A stretch of DNA of 64,000 nt from Berberis thunbergii (lineage: Eukaryota; Streptophyta; Magnoliopsida; Ranunculales; Berberidaceae): the NCBI GenBank assembly GCA_003290165.1, contig QNQO01005758.1:310001-374000 (forward strand), read 5' to 3'. A program made the translations under genes and the position numbers. Positions 1 to 10,395 of the stretch are shown here, in pieces (within the stretch, counting starts at the first letter, position 1; every line of letters begins with the position of its first letter). The notes below the pieces were generated by a model. The model saw only the letters and a program-made list of their open reading frames with translations, searched no databases and was not told the origin of the DNA.

Positions 1-1
1 T

Positions 2-768
2 ATGGTAGGAGATATCATACCTCCCAACATGCTGCAAAGTGAAGAGTTAGAAAACTATGAAGGACTATTGAAACAAGCCCAACAAGCATTATACCCTGGT
101 TGCACAAAGTTCTCCCTGCTTACTACCATTGTGGATTTGATGCATTGCAAAGTGAAACATCATATGTCGAATAAGTGTTTTTCTCATTTAATAGCAGCGT
201 ATCAGTACTTGGCTGGGACGGCGACACCGCCGATGTTGATTTCTATGGTAAACTGACATCTGTAATTCAATTACTGTACAAAGACCGTTGCCAGGTGATT
301 TTATTCAAGTGTCGTTGGTTTGATACAAAGCCACATAAAGCCGGGAGTATTAAACGAGAATATGGTCTAGTAAGTGTGAACACAAACACACTTTGGTACG
401 AGCATGATCCTTTTATTTTGGCAACTATGGCAAAACAAATTTTTTTTATCTAGATGATCCTAAAGCCGATGGTGGATGGAAAGTAGTCCAAACGATCCAA
501 CACAGAAGTATATGGGACATTCCTGAAAAGGCTTCTGATGACCACAGTGATGACGACACCGCTGATCAAGAGAATTCATCTTCAAGCATTCCCATTATCC
601 AATAGCCATTTGAGTTATTTGTCGAACTTCCTCCGATTGATGATGAATATGATGTTGAGGTATCACCTGCAAAAGATGGAGTTTTTGGAGAATCTGAGGC
701 AACCATGTAAGATGAATTTGAAGAAGTCGAAAGTGATTACTCTACTGATTCAGATTAAATACATTTGA
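2..768 (+). pseudogene. TNP2-like CACTA transposase, C-terminal part (broken)
   Basis: C-terminal portion of the CACTA transposase that binds and cuts the element ends. The first frame contains LYPGCTKFS, a hallmark of the transposase-associated region. After a deletion/frameshift near position 220 the next frame matches the DUF4216 domain common in plant TNP2 proteins (VILFKCRWFD, LWYEHDPFILA). A further one-base shift near 440 leads into DDPKADGGWKVVQ and then an acidic tail. There is an in-frame TAG near 603 and another stop before the terminal TAA at 766-768. At least two frameshifts and two stops make this a pseudogene. The catalytic part lies left of the window. Family assignment is from recognised motifs, not a search. 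Confidence 0.82.
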
Positions 769-929
769 AGGAATATAATTTGTTAGGTCGTTTACAAGTG
801 TTAATAATATTATGTATTTTGTTAGTTCATTTAATTAAATTTGTTAATGTACTATGAATTTTTACCATAAATTTGTTAAATGAATGTCGAAGTTCAATTA
901 ATTAATTAAATAATGATATAAAAATTTTC

Positions 930-1110
930 TCTAAAATAAACAAATGTGATGTTTGTGCGATGAATTAGAATATTTCGTCGCACAAAATGCTCTCCCCTTA
1001 AAAACCCGGCACGTGCTTCTGGCGGCAAAAAAATTGGGGTGAAATTTTGAATACTGGCTCGACGAATTCTCTGATATATAGCGATGAATGCTTCGTTGCC
1101 CAAACTCAAA
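930..1110. repeat. Internal block of subterminal-type motifs in CACTA-A
   Basis: Between the two transposase genes there is a cluster of short motifs (ATTTCGTCGCACA, CTCGACGAATTC, GCGATGAATGCTTCGTTGCCC) that resemble the CGTCGC/GCGACGAAA units of the right subterminal zone at 4930-5420. They sit just upstream of the captured triosephosphate isomerase exons. They could be a second binding array, or the remains of a smaller related element nested here; no CACTAC terminus was found beside them. Confidence 0.5.
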
Positions 1111-1139
1111 CCCACGTCTCCTCTCACTATGTCATCCCC

Positions 1140-1270
1140 AAATCACAGCAGATGCAACATCTTTGAGTTCATTTGAGTTCGTGATTGCTTCTCTGAGTTC
1201 ATCTGGGTTCGTGATTGCTTCTTTGATCTCAGATCTCTGAGTTCGTGATTTCTTCTTTGAACTTAAATCT
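1140..1270 (+). repeat. Short imperfect tandem repeat, GAGTTCGTGATTGCTTCT units
   Basis: Three to four imperfect copies of a unit of roughly 35 bp containing TGAGTTCGTGATT(G/T)CTTCT lie directly upstream of the captured exons. No coding meaning is visible; it looks like slippage in a former leader or intron region. Confidence 0.6.
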
Positions 1271-1366
1271 TGATCGAACTTCTGGTTGTTCTTATTCTAT
1301 AGATCTAATCGCTTGGATTTGCTTGTACCGCTCTTGTTGATTGATCGAATTTGGTTGTTATTTCAG

Positions 1367-1643
1367 AATGGAACGATCGAGGAAGTGAAGAAGATTGTGG
1401 ACACAGTGAACATGGCGGAAGTTCCATCTGAGAGTGTTGTTGGTGAGTGTTTCTTGATGTTTGTAGATTGACTAGTTATGGATCTTGATGTGATTATAGT
1501 TTTTTTCTTGTTCGTGCAGAGGTTGTGGTGAGTCCTCCATTTGTGTTTCTTCCCACTGTGAAGAGTTTGATTCGATCGGACTTCCAAGTGGCTGCACAAA
1601 ATTGCTGGGATAAGAAGGGAGTTGCTTTCACTGATGAAGTCAG
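1367..1643 (+). pseudogene. Captured triosephosphate isomerase fragment (two exons)
   Basis: Two exon-like blocks with an intervening GT-AG intron encode residues near the N-terminus of cytosolic triosephosphate isomerase, the glycolytic enzyme that interconverts dihydroxyacetone phosphate and glyceraldehyde 3-phosphate. Block 1 (1367-1442, after TTTCAG) reads NGTIEEVKKIV...AEVPSESVV. Block 2 (1520-1643, after GTGCAG and before GTATTG) reads [20 protein letters not shown] then [18 protein letters not shown]. These match the family's exon 2-3 region in order. The first exon (catalytic Lys segment) and everything after are absent, so no enzyme can result. It lies inside CACTA-A between the two transposase genes, on the same strand. 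I read it as transduplicated host sequence. Confidence 0.85.
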
Positions 1644-2800
1644 GTATTGCTTTGAAATTGCTTCAACAACATATGTAACGCATTGTCTTGACCTTTAATT
1701 AGATTTTCTTAAGTGTTGAAATCGGGTCAAATTCGTATGGAATTTAGTTTGAAGTAGGTATTGTTCTAAAGTTTCTTCCGTAGTTTGGAACGTTGTCTTG
1801 ACTTTTAATTGTTTTAGATTTATGTATTAAAATCAAGCTTCAAGTAGTTGTTGTATTTAAGTACTCTTAATCAGAACATCATGATATTGGGTTTCTTTGA
1901 GGTGGGAGGTGGTATGGAAACCGAATAAGAGTCATTAGTGACTACTGTGCTTATAGTTGTCCAGTGTTAAGATATTTTGATTTCATAAGGTTTGAGTAAG
2001 TCTTTGATTACATGGAAAAACCAAGCTTTAGACCAATGCATTATTGGATAAGTTTAGACCAAGCTTTAGGGAGGAAAGACCAACAACTTCTTTAGGTATT
2101 GTACCATTAAGTTTGTTGTCTTCCAGACTCAAGAAGAACAAATTCTGACAGGTTCCAAGACTACGAGGAATTCTTCCTTCTAACTTGTTTCATCACACCT
2201 TCTGTTTTTCCCTTTCTTCTAATTAATCCAATGTTTTAAAAGTGTAGAAGGTTAGGTATAAAACTTCATGTTTTTATAGAATCTCTGTGATGGGCATGAT
2301 TCTTTTTTTTATTTGAATCATGGGCATGCTTCATTTGTCAGAATTATGGATTGTTGAAGTGGTAGTCAGATTATTTGGTTTTTGGATTGTTACAGAATTT
2401 CAAGTTGTTTTCTTCCATTATCAGTTTTGGTTGTTCCCCATTGATTCAATCTTTCTAAATTTCTTCCTCTTTTGATCTAATTTTGAATGAGTTTTCTGAT
2501 AGTAAAGCTCCAGTTTCTCTTATTGATTATTTTACTATAGTGATTTACATTTGCATATAAAATGCTAGACATGTACATTTATATCTCCTTTACATTTGCT
2601 GTTGAAATTCAATTTTTTTGTTCTTCTTCCCCATTTATCTAGTTTTCTTCCCGAACCTTATGAAATTCAAGTTTTCTCCTTCATTATACATTGTATAGTT
2701 AATGTATTGTTTTATACGTTCTTCCACTGATTGCATCTATTTACTTTGTCTTCATGTTACTTTGTAATTGTTGTGTTGTGTTTTTATTGTTTTGGTTCAG
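1644..2800 (+). other. Intron-like AT-rich spacer inside CACTA-A
   Basis: No coding block could be recognised here. The stretch is T-rich with short runs of C/T, like plant intron or leader sequence, and ends in a T-rich tract plus TTGGTTCAG immediately before the ATG at 2801. That layout would suit an acceptor site for the downstream transposase gene. Confidence 0.5.
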
Positions 2801-4712
2801 ATGGCTTCTTTGATTACAAGAAAACGTAGGTCCGTAATTGTTGCTGATAGTAGTTCGGTCGCTGCTCCTCCGCCCAATGTAGCTCATTCCGCCGTTAATG
2901 TTCCCGCTACAAGGGCTACTTCTATCAGTACTCCACCAGCACATGGATCACATGTTCCGGTAGTTGATCAATCTTCATCGTCTGGATTAGTTCCTCAAGT
3001 TCTCACTCGACAAAGCGCCAGATGAACAAACCGTCGATCAGCGGCTCCTGAGATTGCACTCGAGACTATTACCATGATCAGGGATGTAAACCCCTCCCCC
3101 CAAGGAGATCGAGAGCTCCCTAGAGGTAATAAACTTAAGTTTTCCTCATCATATTCGGCAAATTGGTTTTTATTTTATTTTTACAATAGCAAAGAAAACG
3201 AGGGGGCCCTGTAGACAACTAAAATCCCAAAGGATCACACGAACCAATAACACACGCATTCCCGTAGTGTGGGATCCTAGTCATCATCGCTCGCAATCGA
3301 CAAAGATTAATAGCTTGTTGGTGCATGACATCGGTGCAATCATTCGCAACCATTGCCCGATGACATCCTCATATTGGAGTGAGGTCAAGCCCGAGATGCA
3401 GGCCAAGGTGTTGGACGCGCTCAAAGTAAGTTTTAGCCATTCATCTCAACTTTTAATAATTAAAATCTTTATAATGCAGAAAGTTTTGAAGGCTTTGCAT
3501 GTTTATGCTTGTATTTTTACATGATTTGGTATAACTTATCTCTTTGGACCTTAATATTCTCTAATAAATATTATTTAAAATTTCAGGTTAACTTTGAGTT
3601 TGACATGAATTATCCAAACATTCATGAATATATCACCGGTACGTGCGTGGATCGATACAGAAATTGGAAGCATGATTTCCACCGATACTTCCAAACGTTT
3701 TCTTATGTGGATAGTGCTAAGGCACAACCCCCAATCGAATTGGAGCATAGGCCTGATGAGTGGGTGTGGTTGTGCGATCATTTTCGAACTCCCACATTTT
3801 TGGTAAGCATTAACGTTTTATTTAATTAAAATAAACATATTTATTTTTATATATGTAATAATGCATATGTTTAATATATATTTTGAATAATTATACAGAA
3901 AATATTTGAGGCGAACAAGGCGAACCGACGTCAAAAGAAAATTTTACATCACTCTGGTTCATTGCCCTTCTCTTACAGGGTGGAGAAACGACTTCTAGTA
4001 AGTGAACTGATATGTTTCATTTCATTATTTTATTTTTAGTCAATACATTCAATTAAACGTTTATATTAGTAGGTTTATTATTTTAACAATGTTTTGTAGG
4101 AGGGTTCAAAATTCCCAGAAATCGACATGTTCAAGGATGTTTATGCACTACCTGGCAATGAGGTGGCCGTGAAGTTGCATGTAAGCTTTATTCTTTGAAT
4201 TTTTTGCATGTTGTCACTTCTGTTGTTTTAAAAGTTATTAATTTTTAATAATTTTTTTAATCAAGGAAACGATGGTGGAGAGGCGGGATGCCTACATGGA
4301 ACGAGTGGCCTCGCAGCATCCTCCGGGAACTCCGTTGGAACAACTCACAATGGACGATCCTGATGCATGATTACATATTTTGACGGAGACATTGGAATCG
4401 CTAGGTCCAAGACCCGGAAAGATTGTTCGGGGGATGGGAAAAGCTAAAGTTCGTGAGGTCAACACCTCATCTTCAGCTTCGCAGTGGTCAGTTGGAATCA
4501 TTTCATCATTACAGTCAAAAGTGGAGGAATTACAGAATGAGTTAAATGCTGCCAAAGCGCGTGAGGCGGAGAGGGAGGCCCTGGATGGGGAACGACAAAC
4601 ACAAGAGGCAACTAGGTGGAGTATGTTATTAGGGGCTCTCCAGCAGTCGAGGATTAATTTATCGAGCCTCCCGCTACTGTTGACAAACCATCATCAGCCA
4701 CCACATCCCTAA
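2801..4712 (+). pseudogene. TNP1-type plant transposase (Ptta/En-Spm family), multi-exon, broken
   Basis: Second gene of CACTA-A. ATG at 2801 follows an intron-like TTGGTTCAG. Exon-like blocks with plausible GT-AG borders lie at about 2801-3125, 3190-3425, 3585-3803, 3899-4000, 4100-4181 and 4266-4712. A serine/proline-rich N-terminus is followed by the family core (VVWDPSHHR, IGAIIRNHCP, FEFDMNYPNIHEYI, EWVWLCDHF, FSYRVEKRL) and a C-terminal coiled-coil-like segment (SLQSKVEELQNELNAAKARE). TNP1-class proteins bind subterminal repeats and assist TNP2. In-frame TGA codons occur at about 3022 (SAR then stop) and 4368 (DPDA then stop), so this copy is probably non-functional unless splicing removes them. 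Exon limits are by eye. Confidence 0.8.
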
Positions 4713-4929
4713 AAACTGTACTGATGTGTTTTTTTAATTTGTAACTATACAGTACGGTTTAAATTTTTTTATTTGTAATGGATACATTATGATTTTACAT
4801 TATTAATTTGTAAAGTTAATAGTATTTAAATAAATTAGCAAAACCTTTCTATGCGTGAGACGATTCAATTAATAAATATTTCAAATTTAATTAAAATAAA
4901 TATTTGAATTAAAATATTTCAAAATTATT

Positions 4930-5420
4930 AAACAGAAATTTAAGCGACAAAAATTTTCGTCGCATAAGAATAGATCAAGCGTGTTTGGATCGAAGGAACC
5001 TGTGTGACAACATTACAGTGATGAATATTGTTGTCGCGTAAAGAATATCTTCCGCGATGAAAGGTTCGTCACCATTGAGTTAAGCCGACAAAGTCTAACG
5101 CGACGAAAGGGATCGTCACGATTGAGTTATGCCGACAAAGTTTAATGCGACGAAATGGGTAATCACGTAAGTATATTATGCACGAAGAACAATTCTATTT
5201 CTTGCGACGAAATTAGCGTCGCACAAAATAGTATTACGTGACCCACTCTTTTGCAACGATCTTTGGTGTCGTCGCGCAAAAGGATTTTGTAAAGACGAAG
5301 ATTTATTTTCGCCATGCAAAGGCTTGCGAGACAGAGCTGTGGCGACAACCTTTGCGCGACTAATATTTTGTCGCCCAATATTTATGGCGACATAATGTTG
5401 TCTATAGTGACAATTTTGAC
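4930..5420. repeat. Right subterminal repeat zone of CACTA-A
   Basis: Many short motifs in both orientations share a GCGACGAAA / TTTCGTCGC core (for example AAAATTTTCGTCGCA, ACGCGACGAAAGGGATCGTC, ATGCGACGAAATGGGT). One ~50-bp piece (GTCACCATTGAGTTAAGCCGACAAAGT) is repeated at 5068 and 5114. Dense subterminal arrays of this kind are binding sites for the TNP1-class protein in CACTA elements. Confidence 0.8.
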
Positions 5421-5432
5421 TACGTCCCTAAA

Positions 5433-5449
5433 GGCCTTTTTTTGTAGTG
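5433..5449 (-). repeat. Right terminal inverted repeat of CACTA-A
   Basis: GGCCTTTTTTTGTAGTG is the reverse complement of CACTACAAAAAAAGGCC, a typical CACTA terminus. It abuts CTA, and the host LTR sequence continues to the right in register with the 3' LTR copy. Confidence 0.85.
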
Positions 5450-6984
5450 CTAGGGAGTTCTTCTCTCTTCTTCCATGTTCCTTCTTCCCTCCTCTCTTTT
5501 TCAGCCACCACACCAATCCACCCTGCCGACAATCCTCACTCGATAGAAGAGCTGGCAGTGCGATAATCCCGCCATCACCACCTCACCTCGCCACCGTCAA
5601 ACAACCACAACCGCCACCACCATCTCCTCTCCCTGTTCCATCACGCCACACAATAGCAAACCTCTTCATCCATCTCTCGTCACCTCGCCACCTTCCCTGT
5701 CCAGCAACCAAGCACCAAGCCCCGCCACCAAAGCACCACCACCACCACGAAACAGGGGCGTGACAACCCTGTTTCACGTCAAATTTTCACCTCGCCACCA
5801 AGCTTCGCCATCTCTCGCCCGTTCTCGTCCTCTCTCCCATATCTCTCTCTGCCTGTTCTTCTTCTTTAGCAACACAACCACCGCCGCCGCCCTGTTCCAC
5901 CTCGCGACATAGCACCGCCCTGTCTCTCTCCTCCATTCTCTCCCTATTCATCTTCAATATCTTTCTGTTCATCCATCTCCCGACCCTCTCTCTCTTGCAT
6001 GGAAGTTTCAGTGGAGAAGAATAACCGAAACGAAGCAGCAGCGGCAAAGCACAGGACGTGTCACGCTGGAGAAGACAACTGTGCGACTTTGGCAAGAACC
6101 AACTGTTTTCAAACAGTTGGCTATTGACACCTCGAGATTCTGTAAGAGCTACCACAGTGCATTTGCACCATTTTCTCGGGATGTGCGTTCATGCTAAGAT
6201 GGATTTTGTTGATGCTGTGACCACCGCTATCATGGAGAGCTAAACCCTTCGCCAAGGCTAAGATGAAACCAATTGGGTTTCAAGAGTTTGTTATAGTTTG
6301 ACTTTTTATTGTATTATGTGCTTAACTACAAAATACATTTAATTTCTGAGTATTAGTAAATTACTTTAACCGATTATATCGGATTTGATCTAGACTAGTC
6401 GGTAGTTACAGTTTTCTTTACTAATATTTAAAGCATTAGTTTTAATTGGTTAAGTCAGACTTGTGATTGAGTGTGCCGTAATAAGACACTCAATGCTAGG
6501 AGTTGAAACTTAATAAGTTAGACTTGTTATTAAGTGTGCCGTAATAAGACACTCAATGCTAGGAGTCTATAATTTATGCTGAAGTTAATTGTAACATTGG
6601 ATTTTAAAACTGAATTGTTCTAAACGATCACATCATCAATGCGAGCAAGGGATTCTCATCCCTATAGCTTCTCGCTTTAGAAAATAATAAGTTAGATAAA
6701 AATAACTTGAAAAACTAAATTGGTGGATTCAATGCCTTGGTTTCCTTTCTCATTTTCTTAAAAAAAATTATTTTGCTTTTTAATTTGATTTTTAGTTTAG
6801 ATATTTTGATTGTTGTAACCCCCATTTAAATTAGTTTAAGTAAACTTTGAAATTTAATTGCAATCACAGTCGTTGTGGGATCGACCTGTACTTGCCCTTG
6901 TCTACCAGTTAGACACTGTACACTTGCAGTTATTAAGACTAGGTTAAATTAACCATTTTATTTAGGTTAGTTAAATTTGCATCA
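5450..6984 (+). repeat. 5' LTR (right part) of the Athila-like element
   Basis: Matches 25343-26877 over its length with about 4% differences where compared. It ends in GCATCA, seven bases before the PBS. The LTR upstream of its CTA target site, including the TATA box seen in the other LTR, is displaced beyond CACTA-A. The first 400 bases are C-rich with CCACC runs that give long but meaningless open frames. Confidence 0.9.
6451..6566 (+). repeat. Tandem duplication with stem-forming ends inside the LTR
   Basis: Two copies of a ~53-bp segment begin 63 bp apart (6451 and 6514), each containing GTGTGCCGTAATAAGACAC and ending CTCAATGCTAGGAGT. Within the first unit ATTGAGTGT and ACACTCAAT are inverted, so it can fold into a short hairpin. 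The same pair is present in the 3' LTR at 26345-26460, so the duplication predates this insertion. Confidence 0.8.
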
Positions 6985-6990
6985 AGTTTT

Positions 6991-7008
6991 TGGCGCCGTT
7001 GCCGGGGA
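6991..7008 (+). promoter_or_regulatory. Primer binding site, tRNA-Asp type
   Basis: TGGCGCCGTTGCCGGGGA lies six bases after the 5' LTR end. It is the complement of the 3' end of plant tRNA-Asp including CCA, the primer used by Athila-type elements. It is perfectly preserved although the coding region is broken. Confidence 0.92.
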
Positions 7009-8379
7009 TTGTAATTGTGAGACCCTAAGTGGATGGACCTGAGGTGAGGGCGAGGGTGAGGGTTGGAACTCAACAGGCCAAATAGGCCTAGAGAGGTTGG
7101 ACGAGCTACAAAGGGAATCATAGTCCCACATCGCCTGAGTGGGGGAGGGGAATCACAATAGCGGTGTAATTGAAATTAAGAGTTTATTTTCACTAATTTT
7201 TAGTTTAGGTTAAAAAATAAAATAAAATAAAATTTAGGTTAAATATAGATTGCTTTTGCTTTTAGGATAGACTTGATTTTATTTTTTAGTTATTTCTTTT
7301 AAGACTTAGAAGTTTTGATACTTGTTTTTATTTATTTTTTTATTTTTGCAGGTATTAACAAGTAGGAAGCATATATTACAGGTTGCATAAAAAAAACAAA
7401 AAAACAAAACAAAACAAAACAAAAAGCACATGGTTTGAATTGTTTACAGGTTGCTATCGTGTGAACACTCTCAGAAGTCGGCGAGCCGTCAGGTGGACGA
7501 TGCTTCTGATCGACGTCAACTCGACTTCTACCCAGCGTCGCAAGTAACCCAATAGAGGTTCACGCCGGAGGTAATTTCTTCCCACCGCTTCTGCATGCGG
7601 TTTCTGAGTGGATTACTGGGTGTTTTGCTTGTTTTGTTTTTAGCTAGAATTGCATGCAAATTTGAATAGATTGAGGATATTTTTGATGCTGTAAAATTCT
7701 GTGCTCTCTCCCGCGGATAGGTTAACCACCATCCATTTTAGGGTTAGGGACCTAAGCCCTCACTATTAAATTTGTAGCAAGATAAATTAGGACAAGACGC
7801 TCATAGGACCCCTCTTTTGAAACTTGAAAGTTTAAAGTATTCAAGTGAAGGAGCATATCCAATCTTGGAATAGTTCTGAAACTGGCACTACACTTTAAGC
7901 TGAAGGTAGAAAAGGAGGTAAGAGAAATTAGATTTCAGGATATTTTTAATGCTGGGAAACTTCGTGCTCTCTCCCACGGATAGGCTAATTAAAATGGATT
8001 TCAGCCCTTGATTAGTAACAAACATAGGTAATAAAAAAGAGTGCTTGTAGGGATTACCAGACGTTACAGCCTCTACCTAGTAAATTAGTTTCTCACGAGA
8101 TTAATTTGCTTCATAGAAACCTCAACTTTTCATGGGGCTATAACTATCAGCTGCGCAGTACCCGAAAGCAATGTGAATGATTGTATTGCTAGGTACTTAT
8201 CTAGGGTCGTTTTCCATTCATCTTGTTTGCGCATCATATAGGTATTGATTAGGTTTTCCCATTTTTATTTTTTTAGAGTTAGGTCATCTTCATATAGAGG
8301 GTAGGCTTGCATAAAATAAAATAAAAAATTGACGTCTATTTAGGAGTGTTGACTTTGAACCTTTGTTATCCATCAGTGT
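7009..8379 (+). other. Leader between PBS and gag, with an internal direct duplication
   Basis: No coding capacity recognised. There are A-rich low-complexity runs near 7210-7230 and 7388-7425. A segment containing AGGATATTTTTGATGCTG and CTCTCTCCCGCGGATAGG at 7674-7725 recurs in diverged form at 7938-7985 (AGGATATTTTTAATGCTG, CTCTCTCCCACGGATAGG), about 263 bp downstream, so the leader has been duplicated locally. Long leaders are usual in Athila elements. Confidence 0.65.
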
Positions 8380-10115
8380 ATGCATACCTGGGTGTGTGAT
8401 TCTAAGAGTAGACTTGTCCGACAAGAATTCGAAGAGTTCTTTGAAGTCTCCATTACTTATTTAGGTTCATCATCCTTGTCCACTGAGATGGCTAAGGGAA
8501 AGGCCTTTAAGGATTATTTCGCCCCTCTTCCTAGTAGTGTTCCATCTTGCATTGTCTTACCTGAGACAAATGCAAATAGTTTCGAACTCAAACCATCTAT
8601 TATTCATTTCTTGCCCACTTTTTATGGTTTTGAGAAAGAGGACCCTTATCTTCATGTCAAAGAATTTCTTGACATCTGCGCTACCCTGAAGTACCAAAAC
8701 TTTTCTGATGATACGGTCCGTTTTAGGTTATTTCCCTTTTCTTTGAAAGATAATGCGAAATCTTGGTTAAACTCATTAGAGACGAGATCCATCACATCAT
8801 GGGATGCGTTGTCAAGAAAGTTCTTGACAAAATACTTCCCCATTCATAAACGAATGCCCTCCGACGAGATTTATCTAATTTTCAACAAAAAAAGGGTGAA
8901 CATTTCTATGAATGTTGAGAAAATGTTGAGAAAGGTTCAATGAGCTCATTGTCGGGTGTCCCCATCACGGATTCGAGAAGTGGCGGCTAGTTCAATAATT
9001 TCAAGACGGTTTAACCCCTCAAAACCGTCATATGATTGATGCCACTAGTAGTGGGTCATTAATGAAAATGAGTGTCAGTGAAATTTGGGAATTCTTTGAA
9101 ACGCTTTTCGAAAATTCTCAGAAATGGAATTATTCGAGAAAGGAGTCTGATAGGCATAAGGGTGGTATATATGAAGTTAGAGATACATCTGTTCAATCCC
9201 CTTCTGCCTCAAAGTTAGAGACGGATGTTATGACCATGACTCAAAAGATAGATGCACTTTTGAATTTGAGTCAACCTGTACCTCTCGCAAACGCTTCATC
9301 TGAAGTATGTACTGCATGTTCGAGTCCTGGTCATTCAATAGCTAATTGTGACTTGCAAAACGATTATCCTGCATCCTATCCTGAGCAAGTCAACTCTTTT
9401 AATGCGATGCAGCGATCTGGCAATAATCTGCAACCTAACTATTACAATTCAGGGTTCGCCAAATATCCAAGTTTCTCAAGCCCCTAACCCTGTTAGGCCC
9501 CACCATAACCAAGTTCCTCCATCCAACACATCAAGTTTAAAGGAAACGGTTAACCGATTTTTGCAGCGCTCAGAAAGTATAATTAAGCAGCATTCTAAGG
9601 ACATATCTGAGTTGAAAGCCACGACTCAACACCAATCTCAAGCCCTCAATAGACTTGAGATAGCTGTGAGTAAGATTACTCAGTCCTTTTTGGAGGAAGA
9701 GCCAGAGAGATTTCTTAGTCAATCTGTTCCAAACCCAAAGGGTCAATTCGCAGTTGGTAGTACATCTGAGTCACACCATGAAGATGTCCAATCTATTACT
9801 ACCCTTCGGAGTGGAAAACAGGTTGACATTTGGGTACAAGTGTCTAATTTGAGTGTCGTTGCATATCCGTCCAAGTCAACGCAGGTTGCATCTCCATCTG
9901 ACTAGGAGGCTGATAAAGCCTCATCTTCTAAAGATGTGCCTCTTGACTCTGACCCCACTAAGGCATCTTATTTGCCTAGGGCACCATTTCCATCACGGTT
10001 AACTCCGGCAAAGAAAGGAACAAGTGTAAATGATGTAATAGAAAATTTTAAACAAGTTCACATAAATATCCCATTACTCGATGCCATCAAGAAAGTTCCT
10101 AACTATGTCAAGTTT
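8380..10115 (+). pseudogene. Athila-type gag polyprotein, frameshifted
   Basis: Structural capsid/nucleocapsid protein of the retrotransposon. Seen in order: a retrotransposon gag core (EDPYLHVKEFLDICATLKY, VRFRLFPFSLKDNAKSWLNS, KFLTKYFP) at 8630-8870; after a frameshift near 8890 and a stop, the MIDATSSGS segment at 9032; a zinc knuckle CTACSSPGHSIANC (CX2CX4HX4C) near 9310-9355; after another frameshift near 9480, a C-terminal region with ITTLRSGKQ; then an in-frame TAG at 9903-9905 and the gag-protease linker PFPSRLTPAKK...INIPLLDAIKKVPNYVKF. The ATG at 8380 is the first in frame; ATG at 8490 (MAKGKAF) is an alternative. The frame is cut by CACTA-B at 10116 and resumes after 21318, where TTTTTGAAG restores the expected K-F-L-K. 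Confidence 0.88.
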
Positions 10116-10395
10116 CACTACACCAAAAGGCCTGTTTAGCTACGGGGAGGTGGCCACGGCTCTAAGCCGTTGGGTTGTTTGCCACGGTTTCTAACCGTGA
10201 CTACAATGGCCAACGGTCTAAAACCGTGGCTAAAAAATAAAAACCGTTGGCCTTGCCCACGGTTTTAGACCGTTGGGAATTGTAGCCACGGTTTTAGACC
10301 GTTGGCCAATATAGCCACGATTTTGGACCGTAGCTATATTTTCCAACGTTCTAAAACCGTTGCTAAAATACATCAAAACCGTTGGAAGAACTCGA
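10116..10395. repeat. Left terminus and subterminal repeats of CACTA-B
   Basis: After CACTACACCAAAAGGCC there are about eight units of the form GCCACGGTTTTAGACCGTTGG, many nearly self-complementary (GCCACGGTTT / AAACCGTGGC). The same terminal layout, down to GTTTAGCTACGGGGAGGTGGCCACGG, is found in reverse at 60730-60771, which defines a shared family with CACTA-C. Confidence 0.88.

Larger units (their letters stand above)
1..5449 (+). mobile_element. CACTA (En/Spm-type) DNA transposon, right-hand part (CACTA-A)
   Basis: The window opens inside a class II CACTA element; its left end is outside. Seen: a TNP2-like transposase C-terminus at 2-768, a second transposase-type gene (Ptta/En-Spm family) at 2801-4712, a subterminal zone with repeated GCGACGAAA-type motifs, and a right terminus GGCCTTTTTTTGTAGTG ending at 5449, the reverse complement of a CACTAC terminus. 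The next bases, CTA (5450-5452), would be the 3-bp target duplication. The matching uninterrupted sequence occurs in the 3' LTR at about 25343, so the element inserted into the 5' LTR of the Athila-like retrotransposon. Both transposase genes carry breaks, so this copy is probably no longer autonomous. It also carries two exons of a host gene (1367-1643). Confidence 0.88.

Noticed and set aside
5450..5900. Long proline/histidine-rich open frames on both strands in the LTR, and their counterparts at 25588-26014
   Set aside because: They arise from C-rich CCACC low-complexity sequence, begin at non-ATG codons in part, and differ between the two LTR copies by frameshifting indels. Not genes.
6991..7008. 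tRNA-Asp gene
   Set aside because: Only the 18-base complement of the tRNA 3' end is present, in the right place for a primer site; no cloverleaf around it.
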